DNA of 64,000 nt. It comes from Neorhizobium sp. JUb45 (GTDB lineage Bacteria > Pseudomonadota > Alphaproteobacteria > Rhizobiales > Rhizobiaceae). The notes under the pieces are model-generated. The model had not been told where the DNA came from. It did no database searches and saw only the letters and a list, made by a program, of their open reading frames with translations. Within the stretch, counting starts at the first letter, position 1. The number at the start of each line of letters is the position of its first letter. Below are positions 33,895 to 42,181 of this stretch, piece after piece. The position numbers and the translations under genes were made by a program. Location of the stretch: contig NZ_SLYW01000007.1 in the NCBI RefSeq assembly GCF_004343585.1, positions 62,001 through 126,000 on the forward strand, given 5' to 3'.

Positions 33895-34203
33895 TCAGCG
33901 TCCAAAAAGTTCCGAATGCGAACCTAGCCGGACGAATTCGACATAATCGTCATCGCAGGTGTAGACGAGCAGAAAATCGCCGCCGATATGGGCTTCGCGG
34001 GCGCCGTGCCATTCCTTGCCGGAAAGGGCATGGTCTCGCCATTCGGGACCGAGCGGCTTTTTCAGAATGATCAGCACCATCAGTTCAATGGCGCGGTTCA
34101 TGTCTGCCTTGCCGGCCTTGTTGTATCGATCCCAATCTTTTCGGAAGGCCTGTGTATAATCGCAGGCGCGTGGGCGCGACACACGCCGGGCACCGCTATC
34201 CAT
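33895..34203 (-). CDS. yafQ: YafQ-family mRNA interferase toxin
   Basis: A 102-residue RelE-superfamily toxin of the YafQ type: ACDYTQAFRKDWDRYNKAGK at the start, then WRDHALSGKEWHGAREAHIG (split) and DDDYVEFVRLGSHSELF, the family's catalytic and C-terminal pattern. It cleaves mRNA on the ribosome. AAGGA upstream supports ATG 34203 rather than the ATG six codons earlier. The gene follows a DinJ-type antitoxin with a 33-bp gap. Confidence 0.9.
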   Translation of the reverse strand: MDSGARRVSRPRACDYTQAFRKDWDRYNKAGKADMNRAIELMVLIILKKPLGPEWRDHALSGKEWHGAREAHIGGDFLLVYTCDDDYVEFVRLGSHSELFGR

Positions 34204-34236
34204 TTTCGCATCCTTTGCCATAAGACGCAGCCAGAT

Positions 34237-34503
34237 CTACTTGTCTTTTAGATCGGCGAAAAGCTCGTCCGCAGCGTTAAAGCGTGCGCTGCGTGCCTTC
34301 CGGATTTCCCGTGCTTCCTTAAGGGCGGCACGCGTTTCTTCGTTCGGGGCTTTCAGTTCCAGCGGAAAGCTTTGGGTCGCGGCAACACGATGCAAGAAGA
34401 TCCGCACGGCATCCGACATGGTCATGCCCAGAGCATCCAGCACTTCGGAAGCGTCTTCGCGGATATCGTCATCGACGCGGACATGCAGCATTTTCGTAGC
34501 CAT
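34237..34503 (-). CDS. dinJ: DinJ/RelB-family antitoxin
   Basis: An 88-residue ribbon-helix-helix antitoxin: MLHVRVDDDIREDASEVLDALGMTMSDAVRIFLHR (split), where the first strand binds operator DNA. The remainder (FPLELKAPNEETRAALKEAR) is the toxin-binding helix. It is paired with a downstream YafQ gene. A perfect palindrome 44 bp upstream is the likely autoregulatory site. Confidence 0.9.
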   Translation of the reverse strand: MATKMLHVRVDDDIREDASEVLDALGMTMSDAVRIFLHRVAATQSFPLELKAPNEETRAALKEAREIRKARSARFNAADELFADLKDK

Positions 34504-34546
34504 CGGCTTATGCTCCTAGCGTGGCATCAGTTCCGGCAAATATGTA

Positions 34547-34558
34547 TCTCATATGAGA
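34547..34558. promoter_or_regulatory. Candidate DinJ-YafQ operator
   Basis: TCTCATATGAGA is a perfect 12-bp palindrome upstream of dinJ, placed to overlap the promoter on the minus strand. Ribbon-helix-helix antitoxins bind short palindromes of this kind. Confidence 0.55.
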
Positions 34559-34600
34559 GGCGGTCAAGCGTAATGCACTATGGGAATGCGACGTATTTCC

Positions 34601-35986
34601 TCAACCTGCTTTCGGCAATTCCACCCGCGCCTCGAACCCGTCCGCACGCCCTTCCGCCGGCGACAACAACACCAGCTTGCCGCCCATTTGCCCCAGAAGT
34701 CGTTCGACGATGGAGAGGCCAAGTCCCGAACCGGCGGCTTCCGTCCTGCCGCGCGAAAAGCGTTTGCGGATGGTGGCAAGCTCGCCTTCACCCATAACCG
34801 CCGAAGCGTTGACGATGCGCACCGGGCCGCCATTGTCGAGAAACACTTCGACCGGCGTGCCCGGCCGGCCGTGCACCAGCGCGTTTTCGATCAGGTTGCG
34901 CAGCACGATGGCAAAGGCGTCCTCGCTGAACGGGCCGGTGAGTTCTGCTCCCTTAGCGTGATGCAGGATGAGGCGTTGCGGTGCGTTCATGCCGCGCCAG
35001 AAATCGGTCAGTACCATGTCGAGAACCAGGCTCAGGTCGACGGGCTTTTCACTGATGCCGATGCCGGCTTCGGCGCGCGACAGCTGCAACAGTTTTTCCG
35101 CAAGATGGCTGAGACGGGTGAGCGAGGCTTCGATCTGGCTGGCGCGGTGGCGATTGGTCGGATCGCGAAGTTCAGAGATCAGCATCTGCGTCTGGGCAAG
35201 CGCACCGGCGATCGGCGTGCGTAGCTCGTGGGCGCTGTTGGAGGTGAATTCACGTTCCGCATCCAACGCCGTGCGCAGGCGTGTCATCAGGAAGTTGACC
35301 GACGTGGCGATCGGCTGCAATTCACGCGGCAGGTTGGAAGGATCGATCGGCTCCATGTTGCCGCCGTCCTTGCTTTCGATGTCACGGCGCAGATCGCCCA
35401 CCGGCTGCACGGCGCGGCGCACCACCAGCCAGATGGCGATGCCGCTGACCGGGATCAGCAAGGCGAGCGGCAAAAACAGCGCGATTGCGCCTTCGTGCAG
35501 GGCTTCCTCACGGTTTTCGAACGCGTCGGCCACCTGGATGAACACCTGCGCCTCGTCATCGGTGGCGGTGTAGAACTGGTAACTGGCATCCTTCCAGAAA
35601 CCGGCTCTCAGCGGGGTTTCAAACGCCTGTTCCGGCGCGTCATGGGAGCGGATCAGCACGCGACCGGATGCGTCGCGCACCTGATAGATCAGGTATTCGC
35701 GGTCACCGCTGGAATTGCCGGTCTGCAGCTGTTGCGGGGCGGTGCTGGGGCGATTGTCGTCGGGCCCGCCGAGCATGCCGCGATGTTCTAGATCGTCGAC
35801 AACAAGCGGCACCAGCCTTTCGGCGGTATCCTGCAATGTGCCGTCGAACATTTCGGCATATTCCTCCTCCATCACCACGAGGCCGAGACCGACGGCAAGC
35901 AGCCATAGCAGTGCCATCATGGCGGTGATGGAAAAGATCAGCCGGCGTGTCATCGACGGGCCGGTGGCACGCGCAAACGGGTTCAT
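34601..35986 (-). CDS. Sensor histidine kinase (OmpR-partner, PmrB/QseC-like)
   Basis: A 461-residue inner-membrane kinase. One N-terminal helix (LIFSITAMMALLWLLAVGLG), a ~125-residue periplasmic sensor, and a second helix (ALFLPLALLIPVSGIAIWLVV, split) come first. A HAMP linker, HisKA with His253 in NSAHELRTPIAGAL and an HATPase with N box LIENALVHG and G box GSGLGLSIVERL follow. The start overlaps the regulator's stop by 4 bases. Linkage to eptA makes a PmrB-like role sensing cationic peptides, metals or pH plausible but unproven. A later ATG at 35953 is an alternative start. Confidence 0.88.
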   Translation of the reverse strand: MNPFARATGPSMTRRLIFSITAMMALLWLLAVGLGLVVMEEEYAEMFDGTLQDTAERLVPLVVDDLEHRGMLGGPDDNRPSTAPQQLQTGNSSGDREYLIYQVRDASGRVLIRSHDAPEQAFETPLRAGFWKDASYQFYTATDDEAQVFIQVADAFENREEALHEGAIALFLPLALLIPVSGIAIWLVVRRAVQPVGDLRRDIESKDGGNMEPIDPSNLPRELQPIATSVNFLMTRLRTALDAEREFTSNSAHELRTPIAGALAQTQMLISELRDPTNRHRASQIEASLTRLSHLAEKLLQLSRAEAGIGISEKPVDLSLVLDMVLTDFWRGMNAPQRLILHHAKGAELTGPFSEDAFAIVLRNLIENALVHGRPGTPVEVFLDNGGPVRIVNASAVMGEGELATIRKRFSRGRTEAAGSGLGLSIVERLLGQMGGKLVLLSPAEGRADGFEARVELPKAG

Positions 35987-36645
35987 TGTTCACGTCCCAG
36001 CCGGTAACCGACGCCGCGCAGCGTGGCGATATGGTCGCGCCCGAGTTTCTTGCGCAACCGGCTGACATAGACTTCCACCGTGTTGCTCTCGATTTCCGAG
36101 CCGAAGGCGTAAAGCGCTTCCTCGATCTGGGCCTTCGAGACGACCGCATTCGGGCGGGCGGCCAGTGCATCCAGCACCGCCCATTCGCGGCCGGAGAGCG
36201 TCACCGGTTCGCTGGCCAGCGTCACCCGCCGGTCGGCGGCGTCGATCTCGAGATCACCGACCTTCACCAGCGACACCGGACGTCCGCTGTAGCGCCGGCT
36301 GACGGCCAGCATGCGGGCGGTCAGTTCGCCGAGGTTGAAGGGTTTGACGAGATAATCGTCGGCGCCGCTGTTCAGACCTTCGATACGATCGGAAATCTGG
36401 TCATGGGCGGTGAGGATGATCACCGGTGTGGTGCCGCCCTGACCGCGAAACTTTTTGAGGAGATCGATGCCGCTGCCGTCGGGCAGGCGCAGGTCGAGCA
36501 GGATCAGGGCGTAGGCGGTGGTGGCGAGCGCGGCGCCGCCGGTGTCGATCGTTTTCATCCAGTCGACAGCATGGTCGCCTGATGCCACATGGTCACGCAC
36601 CGCTTCACCGAGCGTCGCATCGTCTTCGATTAGAAGAACTCTCAA
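35983..36645 (-). CDS. OmpR/PhoB-family response regulator
   Basis: A 220-residue response regulator. The receiver has the acidic pair LLIEDDATLGEAV, the phosphoacceptor Asp in ALILLDLRLPDGSG, and the Lys of DYLVKPFNLGEL. The C-terminal winged helix includes RYSGRPVSLVKVGDLEID (split) and SNTVEVYVSRLRKKLG. The start is a TTG at 36645, with GGAG 8 bases upstream; longer in-frame extensions have no receiver homology. It is followed by the kinase with a 4-base overlap. Confidence 0.9.
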   Translation of the reverse strand: MRVLLIEDDATLGEAVRDHVASGDHAVDWMKTIDTGGAALATTAYALILLDLRLPDGSGIDLLKKFRGQGGTTPVIILTAHDQISDRIEGLNSGADDYLVKPFNLGELTARMLAVSRRYSGRPVSLVKVGDLEIDAADRRVTLASEPVTLSGREWAVLDALAARPNAVVSKAQIEEALYAFGSEIESNTVEVYVSRLRKKLGRDHIATLRGVGYRLGREQ

Positions 36646-36770
36646 GCTGCCTGCTCCATCCCAGCCCGCATTACGGCGTCCACTCGGGTACGACGATATC
36701 CTGTAACCCGTATCTAGCAGAGAAGACGGCAAAATTTCGAGTGGGGATGGAGCGTTGGCAGGGTTCATGG

Positions 36771-37253
36771 TCATAAAAGTCGGGAAAAAATGACGTAAGC
36801 CGCCATCAGTCCGTTGGCGACCAGGAGGCAGAACACCGCAAACGATGCGAGATCCTTGGCATTCTTGCCGGTTTTCGACCATTCCGGCGAGATGCGGTCG
36901 ATGATTTCCTCGATTGCGGTGTTGAGGGCTTCCGCGGCTATGAGGGCGAGGAAAAGCACGGCCATCGAGACGTAATCGGAGAGGCTGGCGCCGACGAAGG
37001 CGAAACCGCCAAAAATGCCGGTGGCGGCCACGAGTTCATGGCGAAAAGCGGTTTCTCCGAGCAGCCTTGCGGCACCACCCAGCGAATAGCCGAGTGCTGC
37101 CGCAAGGTGCCGGCTGCCGGTCACCTTCCCGATCGGCGGGCGGGTGCCGATCGGAGGAGTAGAAGAAGCGGGTCGGCTGGGGACGGGACCGTTGCTTCTT
37201 TCGGTGACCGGTTTTCTGACCTTCCCGAAGGAGCTGCAATCGGGAAGGGTCAT
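36771..37253 (-). CDS. dgkA: Diacylglycerol kinase (DgkA)
   Basis: A 160-residue integral membrane kinase. Three helices lie in the C-terminal ~110 residues, and AEALNTAIEEIIDRISPEWS holds the active-site Glu pair. Other DgkA hallmarks are YSLGGAARLLGETAFRHEL (amphipathic N-terminal helix) and AKDLASFAVF. The first ~45 residues are a Pro/Ser-rich extension not typical of DgkA. It phosphorylates diacylglycerol released when EptA transfers phosphoethanolamine. Its ATG overlaps the end of eptA by 4 bases. Confidence 0.9.
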   Translation of the reverse strand: MTLPDCSSFGKVRKPVTERSNGPVPSRPASSTPPIGTRPPIGKVTGSRHLAAALGYSLGGAARLLGETAFRHELVAATGIFGGFAFVGASLSDYVSMAVLFLALIAAEALNTAIEEIIDRISPEWSKTGKNAKDLASFAVFCLLVANGLMAAYVIFSRLL

Positions 37254-38911
37254 GAATTCGCTCCACTGGCCGGTGTGCGGCAGGCGGAGAGCACATCGAG
37301 TTGTGGCGTGTAGACCGAGGTTTTGACCGCCATCATGCCGAGCGCCGTGTGGAACAGGTTGTCATGCGAGGCTTCCTCGCCGGCGCGTTTGGTCAGGCAT
37401 CCGGCATCGACGGAGGCCTTCATTTCTGCGCCCTGCCACAGGACAAAGGGCACATGTGTCTGCTGCGAGGGGGCGATGATGTAGGGCGCGCCGTGCAGGT
37501 AGAGGCCATTTTCACCAAGCGATTCGCCATGGTCCGACATGTAGATCATCGCCGGATCGATGCTGTTTTCGCGTGCCTTCAGCTTGTCGATCACCGAGGC
37601 GAGGATGTGGTCGGTATAGAGGATGGTGTTGTCATAGGTATTGACCACCGACTGGCGATCGCAGTTGCCGATTTCCGCGGTCGAGCATTCTGGCGTGAAG
37701 CGGGCGAATTCCGGCGTGTAACGCTGGTAATAAGCCGGGCCATGGCTGCCGAGCTGGTGCAAAACGAGCACGCTGTCGCCCTTGATGTTCGAGAGCCATG
37801 TGTCGAGCTGGTCGATCATGGCATCGTCAAGGCATTCATTGCTCTTGCAGAAACGCGGATCGTTGGCGTTGGAGAAAGAGCGCATCACAGTCCGGTTGGC
37901 GACGTTCTGGCTGCCGGTATTGTTTTCCCACCATTCGGTGGTGATGCCGGCATGGCCAAGCACATCGAGCAGGTTTTCGCTGGCGAGGCCGGCACGATGC
38001 GAATAGCCGCTGCGCTTCAGGTTGGAGAACATGCAGGGCACGGAGACGGCCGTCGCCGTGCCGCAGCTGGAGACCTGAGAAAAGTAGGTGATGTCGCGTT
38101 TCTTCAGTTCCGGATTGGTTTCGCGGCCATACCCGCCGAGCGAAAAGTTTTCGGCACGCGCCGTCTCTCCGGTCACGATGACGAGAACCCGCGGTTTGCC
38201 GGATGGCGTCGGCCCTGCCACCTTGGCATCGGTGCCAAGAGGGGCGGCGACGATGTTTCTGTCGGCCTCGGACGCCAAAACAAAACCGACGGCGTTGCCG
38301 ATCGGCAGCAGCGGGTTGAATGTCAGAATCAGATCCTTGTGGATGCGCGTTACCGAAGCGATGCTGCGCGCGCTGCTGATGCCGCACGCAATGCCGATCA
38401 GGACAAGCGGCACGATGGCGGTGAGATTCCAGCGCAGCTTGGCGAGGAAGTTGCGGTGCTGCACCTTTACCCAGCAGACAAGAAGCGACGGCAGGATGCC
38501 AAACACAGCCATATGCAGGAGAAATGCCGGCGTGATCAGATGGCCGGCTTCCGAGGAAGTGGTTATGGCCGCATTGCGGATCATGTTGACATCGATGATC
38601 GCGCCAAACTGATCCATGAACCATGCCGCAGAGGCGGCGCTGAGGATCATCAGGATCAGCACGGGCTTGATCAGATACTTGACCGAGAAAGCGATCGCGA
38701 GTGCAGCAAACAGGCAGGTCAATCCGAACGAAAAGGCGAGGAGTGCCAGATGATTGTCGAAATACTCGAAAGCCCGCGAAAAGAACGTGCGGTTGGTGAA
38801 GGCAATCAGATAGAGCGCCGTCAGGATTGCAAGGGTGATGCTGTCGATCTTCGGGCGGGCAATGCGTCCTGACGAACGGGGAACAGATGACGATAGGCTA
38901 TTTACGGACAA
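37250..38911 (-). CDS. eptA: Phosphoethanolamine-lipid A transferase (EptA family)
   Basis: A 553-residue inner-membrane enzyme. Five N-terminal helices precede a periplasmic sulfatase-like domain. The Thr nucleophile is in VTGETARAENFSLGGY; metal ligands are in YMSDHGESLGENGLYLHG (DHGE) and the nearby His. PCMFSNLKRSGYS is a family block, and six or more periplasmic Cys would form disulfides. It adds phosphoethanolamine to lipid A, lowering negative charge and giving polymyxin/cationic-peptide resistance. Coupling to dgkA and a two-component system downstream supports the call. Confidence 0.93.
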   Translation of the reverse strand: MSVNSLSSSVPRSSGRIARPKIDSITLAILTALYLIAFTNRTFFSRAFEYFDNHLALLAFSFGLTCLFAALAIAFSVKYLIKPVLILMILSAASAAWFMDQFGAIIDVNMIRNAAITTSSEAGHLITPAFLLHMAVFGILPSLLVCWVKVQHRNFLAKLRWNLTAIVPLVLIGIACGISSARSIASVTRIHKDLILTFNPLLPIGNAVGFVLASEADRNIVAAPLGTDAKVAGPTPSGKPRVLVIVTGETARAENFSLGGYGRETNPELKKRDITYFSQVSSCGTATAVSVPCMFSNLKRSGYSHRAGLASENLLDVLGHAGITTEWWENNTGSQNVANRTVMRSFSNANDPRFCKSNECLDDAMIDQLDTWLSNIKGDSVLVLHQLGSHGPAYYQRYTPEFARFTPECSTAEIGNCDRQSVVNTYDNTILYTDHILASVIDKLKARENSIDPAMIYMSDHGESLGENGLYLHGAPYIIAPSQQTHVPFVLWQGAEMKASVDAGCLTKRAGEEASHDNLFHTALGMMAVKTSVYTPQLDVLSACRTPASGANS

Positions 38912-39067
38912 GGGAAAGCTCCCGGCAGTTTCGATTGCCGGCGAAATCGCATCTGATCCTGACAGTCACCTGAATGTCATGAATCGATCCGGTGAATGAT
39001 CATCGTTCAGGTGCATGTCAGCTTCACCGGTCATCGATGGTATCGTCACAGCAGGAGTTGGCGCTTG

Positions 39068-39223
39068 GTGAATGCATTCAAAACCCGTCCCGGTATCGTG
39101 TATATCGCCATTCTCGTGATGCTTGTCGTATCGATTCCCATGTTGCGCGAGGCAAAACACATGCGTTCGCTGCAGGGCTGGCCGACGGGTGCCAGCCAGC
39201 CGCATCGCAGTTTTTCCGGCTGA
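39068..39223 (+). CDS. Possible 51-aa single-helix membrane peptide divergent from eptA
   Basis: A GTG start at 39068 with AGGAG 10 bases upstream encodes 51 residues: a short basic start (NAFKTRPG), one hydrophobic helix (IVYIAILVMLVVSIPML), and a basic Ser/His/Gly tail. It faces eptA across ~155 bp. No family was recognised. Small membrane peptides in lipid A-modification loci of enterobacteria can tune the enzymes, so the position is suggestive. Confidence 0.45.
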   Translation: MNAFKTRPGIVYIAILVMLVVSIPMLREAKHMRSLQGWPTGASQPHRSFSG

Positions 39224-39324
39224 GATCACGGCTTACCTCACCGTTCGCTTCTGTTGCGCGCTTGCGATTTCCTTGAGGGCCGGTCTGGCTTATAAGTCGC
39301 CAAGCCTTCAACCGGAAAGCCCGC

Positions 39325-40239
39325 ATGACCGTCCGTTTCGTTCGTCCCGTTTCCCAGTCGGCCTTTGCATCCCGGCGCATCGGCCTGTCTGCGCTCGTGC
39401 TGTTTCTGATCGCTGTGGCGGCGCACCGGTTCGGGCCGCTGACAGGGCCGGACTTTATCGCCATCGTGCTGTTTTCCGCAGCCATTGCCCTGGTCGCTGT
39501 GCTGTTTGCGGTGATCGGTCTGGCGCGGTTGTGGCGGGTGGGCGCGCAAGGTGGTCTGGCTTCCGCTTGGGGCTTGGTTTATGCCGCGCCGCCGATCGTT
39601 CTCGTCGGTTTCGCTGCGATCCTCTATTTCACAACGCCACCGCTTTATGAGGTTGCCACCGATGTCGAGGATCCGCCGGTGTGGATCCGCCAGCCGAGCG
39701 CCGACCAGCAATGGTTGCAGCGCCCAAGCATGGTTACCCCCTCCGACCGACAGGTGCAGTTGACCGCCTATCCCGAACTCACCGGCCGCCGCTATGAAGG
39801 TGCCGTCGACCGAATTTACGAGGCGGTGGCCAAGGTTGCCAAATCGACGCGTATTTCTGTTGATCGCAAGCACGGCATGGAACTGGTGGAGCCCGACATT
39901 ACCGAAAGGCCGGCGCCGAAGACGCGTGCTGAAAGCGGCGCCGTGCCAGACAATATTCCGATCCCTCTGCCGCGGCCGGAACAGTTGCGGCCCGGCAAAT
40001 CTCTGGTGGAAGACATTGGCCGGCCGGGCGACGTCATCCTGCAGGGGCAGACTCGTACGCTGATTCTCGGCCTGCGTTTCGATGTGGTGATCCGGCTGCG
40101 CGAGGAAGCGGAAACCACCATGGTCGACCTGCGCGTCGCCGCGCGCTATGGCGGCCATGATCTTGGCCTCAGCGCCGATATCGCGCAAGGATTTTTGCGG
40201 TCACTGGATTCGGAATTGCTGGGGCTGGCGGTGGATTGA
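39325..40239 (+). CDS. DUF1499 membrane protein
   Basis: A 304-residue protein. Three N-terminal hydrophobic helices (LSALVLFLIAVAAHRFG, IAIVLFSAAIALVAVLFAVIG, WGLVYAAPPIVLVGFAAILYF, each under a separate span) precede a soluble domain. The soluble part, with YPELTGRRYEGAVDRIYEAV and the late pattern TRTLILGLRFDVVIRLRE, is DUF1499. The role of DUF1499 proteins is unknown; they are common in rhizobia and plastid lineages. The adjacent Pro-rich segment (IPIPLPRPEQLRPG) splits the domain. Confidence 0.82.
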   Translation: MTVRFVRPVSQSAFASRRIGLSALVLFLIAVAAHRFGPLTGPDFIAIVLFSAAIALVAVLFAVIGLARLWRVGAQGGLASAWGLVYAAPPIVLVGFAAILYFTTPPLYEVATDVEDPPVWIRQPSADQQWLQRPSMVTPSDRQVQLTAYPELTGRRYEGAVDRIYEAVAKVAKSTRISVDRKHGMELVEPDITERPAPKTRAESGAVPDNIPIPLPRPEQLRPGKSLVEDIGRPGDVILQGQTRTLILGLRFDVVIRLREEAETTMVDLRVAARYGGHDLGLSADIAQGFLRSLDSELLGLAVD

Positions 40240-40242
40240 GGT

Positions 40243-41196
40243 TCACCCCGGCCGGTATTCCCCGACCAATGACGGCGGGCCATCGGTTGCCACAAAACCC
40301 TTTTCCACCAGATCCTCCAGATGTGCCAGAACCGACAGGGCTGCCGCGCCATGCAGCCGCACATCGGTGCTGGCATAGATCACCTTGACCATCTCCGGTA
40401 TCAGCCGGTCGCCGCCGCGGATGCGCTCCAGAATTGCCCGTTCGCGCATGCGCCTGTGGGTGCGCAGCCCGCGTAAAAAGGACCTCGGTTCGGTGACAGG
40501 GCCGCCATGGCCCGGAAAATAGATGCGGTCGTCGCGGGTCAGCAGCTTTTCGACCGAGGCCATGAAATCGCCCATCGAACCATCCGGCGGCGCGACGATT
40601 GTCGTGGCCCAGGCCATGACGTGATCGGCGGAAAACAGGATGCCGGTGCCTTCCAACGCGAAGGCTGAATGGTTGGCGGTGTGGCCGGGTGTGTGGACCG
40701 ATGTCAGCGACCAGCCGTCGCCATCGATCGTGGCGCCATCGGCAGCCACGATGTCGGGGATGAAATCAGTGTCGGCGCTTTCGGCGAACGGATTGACCTC
40801 GCCGGCATGCAGCGGCCGTGCCGCCCGGTGCGGGCCTTCCGCCACCGTCAGCGCGCCGGTTGCCTCTTTCACGCGGCGCGCCAGCGGAGAATGGTCGCGG
40901 TGGGTGTGGCTGACGAAAATATGCGAGAGTTTTCGCGGGCCAAGCGCCTGCATCAGCGCCTCGAAATGGGCATCGTCCTCCGGGCCGGGGTCGATCAGCG
41001 CCACGGTCGAGCCACTGCCTACGATATAGCTGTTGGTACCGGTAAAGGTGAAGGGCGAGGCATTGCCGCAGGTGATGCGCTCTACACCGGTTGCGATCGG
41101 CACGGCGGTGCCATGGGCGGGCACAAATGCGCGGTCGAAGGTGACGTCGTCGGCTGTCGACGGCGTGCTGTCTTCCGTCCGGGTGTCGTCGGCCAT
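40243..41196 (-). CDS. Metallo-beta-lactamase-fold hydrolase
   Basis: A 317-residue MBL-fold enzyme. The zinc motif is SHTHRDHSPLA (HxHxDH), with the third His in HTPGHTANHSAF and the Asp in LFSADHVMAW; a C-terminal helical region (LRTHRRMRERAIL) resembles LACTB2-type proteins. This subclass includes glyoxalase II-like thioesterases and RNA-acting proteins. It lies convergent with the DUF1499 gene, 3 bp apart. The substrate is not predictable. Confidence 0.9.
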   Translation of the reverse strand: MADDTRTEDSTPSTADDVTFDRAFVPAHGTAVPIATGVERITCGNASPFTFTGTNSYIVGSGSTVALIDPGPEDDAHFEALMQALGPRKLSHIFVSHTHRDHSPLARRVKEATGALTVAEGPHRAARPLHAGEVNPFAESADTDFIPDIVAADGATIDGDGWSLTSVHTPGHTANHSAFALEGTGILFSADHVMAWATTIVAPPDGSMGDFMASVEKLLTRDDRIYFPGHGGPVTEPRSFLRGLRTHRRMRERAILERIRGGDRLIPEMVKVIYASTDVRLHGAAALSVLAHLEDLVEKGFVATDGPPSLVGEYRPG

Positions 41197-41311
41197 GTCC
41201 GTCTCCGAGATGCTTGTGATGGCGGTCTAGCATGGTGGGGTGGGGAGGGCGAGGGTGCAAGGCTGGAGGGCGCAGATGGAATCGGATAAGGGTGAATCTT
41301 GCTCTGGTTCT

Positions 41312-41441
41312 CTTCTCCCCTGCGGGGAGAAGGTGGCCCGAAGGGCCGGATGAGGGGGGGAATGCCAAGGCCGAACGTGCTTCCGTGCTGCCCCCTCATC
41401 GCCTCGCTGTCGCTCCGGCACTTCTCCCCGGCGGGGAGAAG
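41312..41441. repeat. RIME-like palindromic intergenic repeat, copy 2
   Basis: CTTCTCCCCTGCGGGGAGAAG (21 bp, 41312-41332, its two arms forming a hairpin) and a second hairpin from 41421 to 41441 bound the element. Between them lie GTGGCCCGAAGGGCC, GGATGAGGGG and CCCCTCATCGCCTCG. Same orientation as copy 3; inverted relative to copy 1. Confidence 0.85.
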
Positions 41442-41487
41442 ATACCAGCCGCAGCGCCTCGTTCATCGGTAATTTACAGAGAGAAGC

Positions 41488-42180
41488 ATGGCCGTAAAAC
41501 AATCCGCCCTCGAAATCTCCGACCGAGATGTTTCCGCCGGTGACATGCGATCATGGGTGGCGGGCGGCTTCACCGTCTCGCTCAAAAACTGCAATCTCGA
41601 TGGCGCCGATCTCGCCAGTCTCGACATGCCCGGCTGGACATTCGCAGACTGCAAAATGGCCAATGCGGATCTGCGCAGCGCCGGCCTGGAGGGCGCAAGA
41701 TTTTCCGGTTGCCGTGGCGCGCATGCGGATTTTTCCGGGGCAGACCTCACGGATGCGACATTTTCCGGCTGCGATTTCAACAATGCCTCCTTTGTCGAAG
41801 CGAAAGCCAACGATACGGCTTTCGAGGGCTGCAAGCTGACCGGCGCCGATTTTTCGCGCGTGCGTTCGCTGGGCATTTCGTTCAGGGAAACGCTCCTGTC
41901 TGCGGCGCGATTGCGCGGCATCTCTTTCAACAATACGCGGCTGGAGAAGCTGGATTTCGGCATGGCCGATCTCACCGGCTGCGATTTCCGCAAATCGGTG
42001 TTTTCCGGCTGCAGTTTGAGGGATGCCGGCCTTGTCGATGCCCGTTTTGACGGTGCGGATTTGCGTGGCGCCGATCTCGGCGGCCTGCGGTTGATCGATG
42101 CGAAAAAGTTTCGAGGCGCGACGATTTCGAAAGATCAGGCAGGGCAGATTTTGGCAGAGCTGGGCTTGAAGGTGCGGTAG
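41488..42180 (+). CDS. Pentapeptide-repeat protein
   Basis: A 230-residue protein whose body (residues ~30-215) is a run of A(D/N)LxG-type five-residue repeats, e.g. NLDGADLASLDM, ADLRSAGLEGA, ADFSGADLTDA, ADLRGADLGGL, giving a right-handed quadrilateral helix. Many repeats have FSGC or FEGC at the turn, so it is cysteine-rich for this family. Some pentapeptide proteins mimic DNA and protect gyrase; others have unknown roles. It is convergent with galE, 1 bp apart. Confidence 0.88.
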   Translation: MAVKQSALEISDRDVSAGDMRSWVAGGFTVSLKNCNLDGADLASLDMPGWTFADCKMANADLRSAGLEGARFSGCRGAHADFSGADLTDATFSGCDFNNASFVEAKANDTAFEGCKLTGADFSRVRSLGISFRETLLSAARLRGISFNNTRLEKLDFGMADLTGCDFRKSVFSGCSLRDAGLVDARFDGADLRGADLGGLRLIDAKKFRGATISKDQAGQILAELGLKVR

Positions 42181-42181
42181 T

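Noticed and set aside
37301..38872. Open frame of 523 codons opposite eptA
   Set aside because: Antisense shadow of eptA; composition is rich in Arg/His/Gly with no domain, and there is no ribosome-binding site.
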